From Silurus meridionalis (taxonomy: Eukaryota > Chordata > Actinopteri > Siluriformes > Siluridae): DNA of 64,000 nucleotides. Each line of letters starts with the position of its first letter. Positions within the stretch are counted from its first letter, which is position 1. The stretch is from assembly GCF_014805685.1 (NCBI RefSeq), contig NC_060886.1:26088108-26152107 (forward strand), in the 5' to 3' direction. Made by a program: the position numbers and the translations under genes. Positions 55,634 through 64,000 of the stretch are shown in pieces. The notes under the pieces are model-generated. The model did not search any database. It had not been told where the DNA came from and saw only the letters and a list, made by a program, of their open reading frames with translations.

Positions 55634-56765
55634 CTTATTCCTGTATTATTAACATTATTTTTTACTGAAATTAATCAGGAAAAGTGATACAGGGTTGCCA
55701 GATCATAAACCATAATTAAAGATATTTTGTAATCCAAGTGCTCTGAAAGTGGATAATCTTGCAATTGTAAAAAAAAAAAAAAAGAAAAAGAAAAATATAT
55801 TTTCTTTGTATCATTTGCCAGAGCATTTTAATGTGCAATTGGACTCGAAGTAGACGATCCAATTTGGCAACCATCTAATGTCTTATCAGTTCCTCTACAG
55901 GTGCACATGTTGGTGCACTGATGTTACCTTGTCTGGTTTCATTTGAAGAATTCTGGGTTTCAGAAAGTTATTAAGTTGACAAAATACACATTTGTAGTTT
56001 TAACATTTGTATTATGTTTGTTCTTTACTAAGTTCTATACAAAATTTTATTCAATGGAATGTTGCTTTATTGTAACAGGCTCAGGATTTAGTTCATTTGT
56101 GTTTGTGTTCACCAAGTCCCATTGACTAATTACTAATTTAGAGGCAGAATGCTTAGGTTCACTGCAACAAAAAAAAAATAAAATTACTAAAAGAAGATAT
56201 TTTAAATAAAGGAAAGATAATCTGATTGTTTTTTAATAAATTATTATTATATCATTATAGAACACCAATAAGCCACTTATATATAGCACTCATATATATA
56301 TATATATATATATATATACAGCACTTGTCTGAATTGAAGTCAGACCCTAGGAAGTACATTTTTGTAGAACGGTTATAAGCTCACACACTTTTAACACATT
56401 TCACTTTATTTCATACATTTGATCCAGGTAATCATAAAGAAAAAACGTGTTTCTTGCACTTGTACTGAATGATAACTCAAATCTTAAATTAAAATTAATT
56501 CTAAATATTTAATCAGCGCTGTCTCACCATCAGTTGGAGGGGATGGCTCGACTGCATTGAAAACAGGATACCATCACCCTACCATTAGATATTCTTTCAT
56601 TCGTATCCTTATTTTTTCATTGGCATAATGCTCCAGCAGTGCCATCATGCAACATTAAGCACAGAGGTCACCACAACATTTATAAGTTTACAGATATTAG
56701 AGTGATCGTTAACATCTTTTCCAAAATGGGTGAACTTGTTTGTTAATGCCGGTTTTGTTATGAAC
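55634..56765 (+). other. Claudin gene 3 3' flank
   Basis: AT-rich region after the gene 3 stop, with AATAAA-like signals near 56176, a short TA microsatellite (56291-56318) and no recognisable gene. It separates gene 3 from the convergent Slac2-family gene. Confidence 0.5.
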
Positions 56766-56992
56766 AATTAATTTTTATTTGTATAGCACTTTTAACAATG
56801 GACATTGTCTCAAAGCAGATTTACAGAGATAATGCAGCAATAAAGAATGAATAAGACTTCCTTATAAGTGTAAGCTGTTCCCGATTAGCAAGCTGGTGGT
56901 GACTGTGGCAAGAAAAAACTCCCTGAGATGGCATAAGGAAGAAACCTTGAGAGGAACCAGACTCGAGAGGGAACCACATCCTATTCTGACAG
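56766..56992 (-). repeat. Dispersed retroposon tail, copy E
   Basis: Begins 'ttaatttttatttgtatagc' at 56767 and carries the shared 'gtggcaagaaaaaactccc' and 'ttgagaggaaccagactc' blocks of copies A to D. Confidence 0.75.
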
Positions 56993-57092
56993 GAGGGTAA
57001 TAATTGTGCAAGAGGTTAATTTGTTTTTTTTTTCCAGACATTGACATTTAATGGAAAGGGAAAAACTGAATTATTTACACAGTCTTCTGCAG

Positions 57093-60000
57093 TTATTTAA
57101 TAGTGGGGTATTTGATGCTATCCTGTATTCGATGCAATTGGGCCATCTCTTCCTCCTGCATTCCCATAGTGGACAATGTGAGTGCTGATTAAAAATGTAT
57201 ACTTGATTTTGACTTAAGATTTGAGTTGGATTTTACAATAATTTGTTTATAAAACAATTATAACTCAGACATCCATCTCCATTACCCCCGTCCCCGTCCC
57301 ATCCTGTCCTCTTTCAAACCAATTACCTGCCCTTCCATATTCCTCTTCTTAAGGCCATACCTATCCATTACATCGTCATCACCTCTGTTCCCTTCCCTTC
57401 TCTTACTAAACTCTTCCTTCAGGATCACCCCTACAACATTTCTCTTTCTATCCACACCATTATAGAACAGTTTAAACCCCCCTCCAATGTTCCTAGCCTA
57501 TCAGATAACTCTCTCCCTTAGTCGGTCATAGTACCAACATTAACCTTGCCTCCAGAATGTTCGTACGGATGGCTCAGTTTACTTACAAGTGCGCACATTC
57601 TCCCGTAAAGTTTTCTTTTGAGAAATCACAGCCTTTACGTGGGAAGTGGAGTAAACACATTTCCAGCCGCATTTTGTGTGTACACCACATTTGTAAATGA
57701 GACCCCACGCACTGTTATTCCATTCTTTGATCGGTGCAGCTCGGCCCACTGTAGCCTCACATACCTGTTCTGAGTGGAGCCCAAAGTGTTTTTATTTTGT
57801 TTTAATTGTTGCTGTTGTAGTTTCTTTTGTTTTGCTAACCACAGTTTTAAAGAGTAGTATTTAAATTGCCATGACTTCCCAGTTAGTTTCATTCAGTCTG
57901 ACCATTCTCCAGTGACCTGAAGTTTTGTTTGGCTTTCACAAACTATAGAGACAGTTACACACCTTTAAATTTTTCATTAAAATATTATGCTTACACAATA
58001 TAATTATATTGAATACATACCATTTGCTGGTGAAATTTCACGCATATTTCTTTCCTAAGGCAGCAATTCTGTGTTCAATGTCTGAAATCTTGAAGGAAGT
58101 ACAGGCAATCAAATGTATCATAAAGTTTTAAAGAAAAGTTGCAATCTGGAAAATGTAAATTGGAGAAATCACAATTTAGAAATTTCTCACCACACTTTGA
58201 GCACTCTGGACTCTAGCCACTGCCATTGCTACTTCATTTTCCAATCGAGACAGCTCACATCTTGCAGTACTGAACTCATACAAACTCAGCCTCCTTTGGG
58301 TGACAGAGTGTCTCTCAATATCAACAGAAAACTGTAAAATGAAATTAATGCATGAACAAATTATGTTTCATACCGAATGGATTTACAGATATTTTTAAAT
58401 GTTTAAGTTGAATGTGGTCTATAAAAGAAAAACAAGAAATATTCAATGCCAAAGGTGTCAGTGGGGTTTTTTTACTCCCAACAAGTCAAGTCTTGTTTTA
58501 ACAAATGTCAATGCCTCAAATGCCTTTAAAATGTTGTTGAATCTGTTTTATTCTTTTAACAAACCTTGACCTTGTTCTGACCCTGACCTTGTTTAATTCT
58601 AAAACCAGAATAATACAAAAAAACCCCAAAATTGTTTACTCTTTAAAAAAAATAAAATAAATACTTGACACTTTTGACATTTTGTTGCGATTATTATATA
58701 ATAATGTTTTGGGGCCCTTTTCTCATGTAATTAGAGGTAACTTCTTCTTGTTTCATTCAAAGAACAAAGTGTTAGTAGCTAATCATTGTAAATCATGTAT
58801 TTGACTCACAACTTATTTCTTAAGAAAATCGGAAATTAGCCCGAACACATTTAGAACAAATTGCTAATGTTAACTACAGATGTATTTGAAATGTTATAAT
58901 AATATGGCATAAAACACTTCAAATATGAATTGTGTGTCAGGTCAATAAAGTCAAATGATATTTATAGCATATTCGCTGTCTATATACAGTAAAGAGAAAT
59001 GATGTCATTACATGGTGTCACTGTAAACTAAACATGCTTTAATTTTAGTTTCGCCTTTTGATTCTCATCCTGGATTGTCATCTCATCTTTATGTATAAAT
59101 CCCTGACCCTGATCCCAGACAGGTTATATGGACAGGACTAGTATATTCTGTAATTTACTGAAGAAAGTCCACAAGCAATGTGTAATCTTATCATACTTTC
59201 CCTCTTTGTTATAAAGACTACAAGGCATTACATAACATAAAAAAAGAGAAGCAATACCCTGTTTCATGCTGTAAATTCCTCCACTTTATCAGAGGTATTG
59301 TATCGTATTGTTTAAGTGCACTTCACACAAAGCCAGACATCTGCATATTAATCTACTTTTCAGGGATCCACCAGCCACGCCTCCAGCTATCACTCCAAGC
59401 AGCTCTCCCACATACTAATCAGCTACACCTGGCCCTTATCAGTTTGCACTCTATTTAAACCCCGTTCTCCCACCAGTTCTTTGTCCGTTCTACAGCTTAG
59501 GCTTACGAACACTGTCGGACTCTTCTAACACTCTGTTTCTGATAATTATTGGTTACAGGATTGGTTTTGTTTGGCCATAGTTTTCACCAGGATTGTTGAA
59601 CCTGGAGTTTTGTTGTGGTTTTGCCGTTTTCTGCCTTGCTCTATATTTCTTCCATTAAAAACCTTTGTGGATTGCACTTCGGTTTTCCGGCACGTTCTTT
59701 CGCCTGACACTACTTAAATGTGGCCCTGGTTTGCTTTTTTTATATACCTGTATACCAACTGTATATAATAGGGAGCATTATTTTACATTTTGAAATGCTA
59801 ACAACTATGACAGCTTTAAGTTTTGCTTTAAGTCTTTGGCAGGTGCCCCAATGCTGGGCGATTTACTGTTTTATATAACTGAGTGGTTAAGGGCCTTGTT
59901 TGAGTGGCAGCACTGGGATCACAAATGTACAAACACACATCTTAAGAACTTAACTCTAAAAAGTGAAAGTAAACTATGAAAAGCGTGTTCATACGTGCAT

Positions 60001-63000
60001 AAACCTGTCCTGCATTTTGTCTCCTCTTTCTTCCAGCCTAAGACAGCAAGACTTATTATGAAGACATATTCCTAGTACTGGATTGACAGAGAGCGACCTG
60101 GCAGCTGCTAAACATGCCAAACTGCCTAAAGAAATTAAAATTTTGTACACTAAACAAACTGCACTCTTGTTTAAACAATTTGCCTACAGTGAACATTTTT
60201 TCATCATATTTATTGCTGATTTACTATACTCATCTACCCTTCTATAATCATTTGTAATCCCATTATCTGAGTTCAGTAAGACTTGCATGTTTTTTCTCAT
60301 GTCATTTCAGCGAGATTTTCCTTTTCCACTGTCACTTCTGTCTTGCTCATTCACTGCATGCTGATACACATGTTTATAAAAGTGCTTTCTGGCAAGGTAT
60401 GTTAATGAAAGCACAATACAACTAAATTGTGTTATGTGATCTTACCCTCAAAGAGGTCAGCTCATTTCTACACAAGTTGCTATCAGCTGACGTTGCCCTT
60501 TTTCTTTTGAGGGCTGAGGAAAAATATGGCTGTTTACTTTTCAGAGGCTTCATGTAATCTATTCCTTGATTGTCCTCCTCTTCATCAGAACTTTTTTCTT
60601 TGTCACTGATGTTTTCAGTTAGCTTCTTCAGCCTCTGCTTGAGCTCCAGCTCTACTAGGTCCACTAAAGACAATGCTTCCTCTGCGCTTTCAGCCTGAGA
60701 CAGCAGGAAGTAAAAAGTTTGCTGAGGGTAAGAAACATGTAGCTTAGATTGCAGCTGACATTACAAAAGTGAAGCAACCAAAATACCAATATTAATATTA
60801 ACATCAGTTAGTTTGTTATTTTGCTACCATGCACAAAATCAACTGCGTTATGTTATTTGGTATCTGCCTATCTTTACTCATGAGAGACAATGCCTCTCTA
60901 AGATACTCTTCTCTATCCAATCATGTAACTGACCTATTGCCAATTAACCTAATTAGTGTGCATAATGCTCTTCTAACTAACAAATTTTACAGCAATTTGC
61001 TGTCCCTGTCCCAACTTTTTGAGACGTGTTGTGGACACATTCGTGTTGTGGATCACATTCAGAAGTCGGCTTTTTTTTCATGATACATATAAAATCTGGG
61101 TTCATGAGATTTGCAAATCATTGCATTCTATCCATAATCACAATCATTGTGTAATTGTTTTTTTTTTCAACAAAATGTCTTCTGCATACCTTTTCAAATT
61201 TGTAAGCAGCTTCAGGTAAATAAATAAATTGTTGATTATTATCCCTAAGAAATGCACATCTTGAGAGAATTCTGAGTACATAATTGAGTACATTAATTAT
61301 GAGTGATTGAGTACAACCTATAAACATATGTCCCTCTGGAAGTGCTATTGATTTTCTTCATAATCACAATATGCATATAAAGCATAAAATCTTTCAGTTA
61401 GTTTTAGCTTTGTATGAATTCTTTTATTAATATCTCAATCTTTAATATATACCGCAATACAAGATTTTGGTTCACACAATTCTTGCATTTGGAGTAGAAG
61501 GATTAAGAAGGATGACAGAATAATACTTGTCTTACCTACATAATAAGATTACCTTATTACTGAGAAATATACACATTAATAATTTAGTTATTTAAATATG
61601 TAAGTACCTGTTTGCAGCATTCTCCCACAGTGCTTTTTGAGTGTCTTACATCTGGGATGGACAACAAACTGAAAAAATGATCTGTATTGCTCCCCAAATC
61701 TATTTAGACAATTAAACCAAAATTATTGTTTCACATTAGAAACATGTATAAATTAAATGCATTAATATAAATGTAATATAAGATAAAGCACAGCATTGCA
61801 AGATACATTTTTATGTATTTCTATTTTTTTTTCTTTTGAGTGAGACATTGGTTTTTAGTCTAATTATAGTAATTAAGTATGATACAATCGTTAACAGCGC
61901 TTTATACTTTTTCTTATATATTTTTTTAATAAATTGTATCTTCTGCCAACTCTATATAGTCCCTAATTCAAGCAGTGTAATTAGTAGTAAAAAATCTGTA
62001 GTATTGTTTTACCTAAATCATTATCACTAGTGGTTCATATATTTTTCAATGGAGTAAAATGTCTTGAAAAAATCAGTTCAAAAATCTCACTAAATCTATT
62101 ACATACAACTTATGGTGCTTTTAGAATCAAACTTGGCATCCAAGTTATAGTATATAGACAAAGGCCATTAATGTGGCACATCTTGTCCTGAAAAAACTTT
62201 TCCTTGACAAAGAATTTAAACTCTTTCAGATTGGCCAGCCAATGTTGGATGTATATCTGGATGCTGACTGAGCCATTTTCAAGCACCGTTATTATAAACC
62301 CCTTCTTTTTATGTGAAGCCGTTCCTTTGATTCTATTGATTTAGAATTAGTAAAATTTGAATTGGTAAAAGTATTATAAATGTTTTAGTAAGCTTAAGGC
62401 AGAGTAGGCTGACTTGTCTCTCCTTAGCTATCAGTGTAGGCATGGTATTAGCCATTTGATGAGCAGTATATGTTTTCAGCATAAGAAATCTTTAATATTC
62501 AACCTAAAGAGTTTTATTAAACACCTACCATATGCCTTTTTAACATGAGTGAATGCTTACAACAATTACAGATTCCAGCGGGTTTTTCAGGTCTAATTAT
62601 TTCAAGTAAGGAATACACAACCAAATATTTATGTTAAATTTTTACCTTTCATTATAAAGGTTTTGTTCTTTTTATTTTGCTCAACTAAACAATTGCAATT
62701 TAAACACATCTAGAAATATCAGGAAATTAAATCTGAAATTTTGTATCTAATGTATCACAGAGTGAGTTGGATGTAGTGCAAAATTGATTTTGAGTTGATA
62801 CAGTTGCATTGGAAAAGTCTTTTTCAGGGCAGTGTGAGCTAGAAAATTGGATTAAGCAGATTAACTAGGTTCCAAGCACATGGAAAATAAGGTGGACATG
62901 TGACTAGGTCAGGGAGCTAGTCACATGGACAAAGAAGCATAGCTAATAATTCTTCTTTCAGCATAGTCCACTGATTCTTTTGAAGTGGGATTTGCATGAT

Positions 63001-63394
63001 GCATTTTGTAAATTAATTGTGATGTAAAATGGTACCTAAACTATATCTGGGATATTTTGTCAGGAGACACAAACATTTAATGAGAATATAGGGAAAAATA
63101 CTGTAGAAACCCTCTGTAATTGTATTTTTGTAATTGTATAATTGTAAATGTAATTGTATACAATTTATTTCAAGTCATATAAACAACCTTACCATTCCAT
63201 CTCCTTTAACAGATGTTTGTACTGCACCCTTATTTGAGACATATATAAACCTACCTTTTAGGTCAAACTAAAAGCAGGACTGACCTCCATGCAGTTTGTT
63301 GGACAGTGACATCATCACTTTTGCACTGCCTGATTGCTTAAAACGATCATATACATTCTGATGGAACCACTCAAATTGACCAATTATCAAGACT
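57093..63394 (-). CDS. mlph: Melanophilin/MyRIP (Slac2) family protein, 3' part
   Basis: Minus-strand exons: 63394-63285 (VLIIGQFEWFHQNVYDRFKQ, SGSAKVMMSLSNKLHGG), 61668-61608 (tentative; LLSIPDVRHSKSTVGE), 61271-61190 (ILSRCAFLRDNNQQFIYLPE), 60694-60446, 58331-58191, 58088-58042 and 57184-57093. The first matches the end of the Rab27-binding Slp homology domain of melanophilin (FKRFGSAKV). 60694-60446 has LKQRLKKLTENISDKEKSSD, like melanophilin LTSNISD followed by an acidic run. 58331-58042 has CELSRLENEVAMAVARVQSA and VISDIEHRIAAL, aligning with the melanophilin SDIESRIAAL coiled coil. Role by family: links Rab27 on melanosomes or other organelles to myosin Va/VIIa. The 5' exons lie past the window. 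The 63285/61608 joint and the 58042/57184 joint do not fit in phase, so an exon or base may be missing. MyRIP is the alternative. Confidence 0.62.
58335..60445 (-). other. Intron of the Slac2-family gene
   Basis: Between exons 60694-60446 and 58331-58191. Contains a possible solo LTR (59355-59715) and a weak teleost repeat fragment (59836-59925). Otherwise unique AT-rich sequence. Confidence 0.5.
59355..59715 (+). mobile_element. Possible solo LTR of a Ty3/Gypsy-type element
   Basis: A block less AT-rich than its surroundings with a TATA-like 'ctatttaaac' (59451), a polyadenylation-like 'cattaaaaacc' (59653) and the ending 'ttcgcctgacac'. This order fits a fish retroelement LTR, but no paired LTR, internal sequence or clear target duplication is visible. 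Confidence 0.3.
60880..61140 (+). repeat. Common teleost repeat fragment in Slac2-gene intron
   Basis: 'cctgtcccaactttttgaga' at 61003 and 'ttcatgagatttgcaaatca' at 61102 belong to the same widespread fish repeat seen at 4990-5240. It lies just downstream, on the minus strand, of the exon ending at 61190. Confidence 0.5.
61680..63284 (-). other. Intron region of the Slac2-family gene
   Basis: AT-rich. At least one exon may be hidden here, because the flanking exons do not join in phase, but I could not find it. Confidence 0.4.
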
Positions 63395-63764
63395 CTGCAA
63401 TTAAAGGCATACAGGTTTTTCATTAATAAATAAATATATATTATATCAATATACAAGTATACTTCAGACACTCTAGGTAGAGAGTTTTTCAGTAAATATA
63501 AAACGTTATATGTACACATGCTGCATTTATTGTAGCCTAGTAATTATTGAAAATTTTCAAAGGTTTGTGAGTGAGACATGCTTTTTCTTTTTGTTTATAT
63601 GCAAAAAACTTGATAATTCTATTTGTATGTAGAATTTCTTTAACCAAACAAACATAAAGTTACCAATGTAAAACATTTTAATTTAAAAATCCTCCATTAG
63701 CATAACAGCTTTACACACTTTTGGCATCCACACAGTTAGTTTCTCCAAACATTTAGCTATACAT

Positions 63765-64000
63765 TCAAACCCACTTATCTCGACCTCGGTTAACTCGCCA
63801 ACCCTATTAAGTCGACGTTTTTGAAGTGGAACCGCCAAATTCTCGCTTTGTCTTAGCATTTTTTAATTGGTTATGTCGATTTGTTTTATGTCACCGAACC
63901 CTAATATCTCGAGAACAAGGGTGGGCAAATTTGCCACTTAACGTCGGTTATGTCAGGAATCCACCTGCCATGCCCCCTTTGGCAGCTGCATTTCCCTGCT
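63765..64000. repeat. Possible transposon end at window edge
   Basis: Repeated words 'tctcgacctcggttaactcg', 'ttatgtcg' and 'tatctcgagaacaagg' give the look of the inverted-repeat end of a Tigger/pogo-type element continuing beyond the window. Only one end can be seen, so this is tentative. Confidence 0.3.

Overview
The window is nuclear DNA of a bony fish. Host genes have short exons with GT/AG introns, long CA, GA and TA microsatellites abound, and most of the remaining recognisable sequence is transposons typical of teleosts: Tc1/mariner, hAT, an EnSpm/CACTA-like element, DIRS, RTE and L2-like LINEs, and a tRNA-Glu-headed SINE. The repeat mix recalls otophysan fishes such as catfishes, but that is inference. 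There are no bacterial features, rRNA genes or CRISPR arrays.

Layout. (1) 0-1 kb: a dispersed retroposon tail and two opposed Tc1 remnants. (2) 1.8-10.2 kb, minus strand: the complete 7-coding-exon Mediator subunit 4 gene (med4), with a 1.58 kb Tc1 element in intron 2. (3) 12.4-14.0 kb: a second near-complete Tc1 element. (4) 14.4-55.6 kb, plus strand: a tandem claudin-10 cluster. Gene 1 (cldn10) has two alternative first exons (10a type at 14.4 kb, 10b type at 19.6 kb) and four shared exons ending at 25.8 kb. Gene 2 spans 29.4-37.3 kb and gene 3 spans 49.8-55.6 kb. All three share intron phases and a 162-nt exon 2, so they arose by tandem duplication. (5) 57.1-63.4 kb, minus strand: exons of a melanophilin/MyRIP (Slac2) family gene, convergent with claudin gene 3; its 5' part lies beyond the window.

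Transposons fill the introns and intergenic spaces, often nested. A 7.9 kb EnSpm/CACTA-like DNA transposon (40,147-48,060) sits inside an L2-like LINE with a TA target duplication that restores the LINE reading frame when removed. It carries a zinc-finger TNP2-like transposase gene, broken by small indels, and a four-exon second gene (PB1-like N-terminus, SAMD3-like body). A DIRS retrotransposon lies inside a hAT element, itself in intron 3 of claudin gene 3. An RTE LINE lies inside a 3.7 kb terminal-inverted-repeat element in intron 4 of claudin gene 2. A second DIRS copy lies in intron 4 of cldn10.

Functionally, the claudins would form tight-junction strands with paracellular ion pores: the 10a exon carries the basic residues of anion pores, the 10b exon the acidic residues of cation pores. 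Med4 belongs to the middle module of Mediator. The Slac2 protein would link Rab27-bearing organelles such as melanosomes to myosin. Nothing indicates that these gene groups work together; they are neighbours only.
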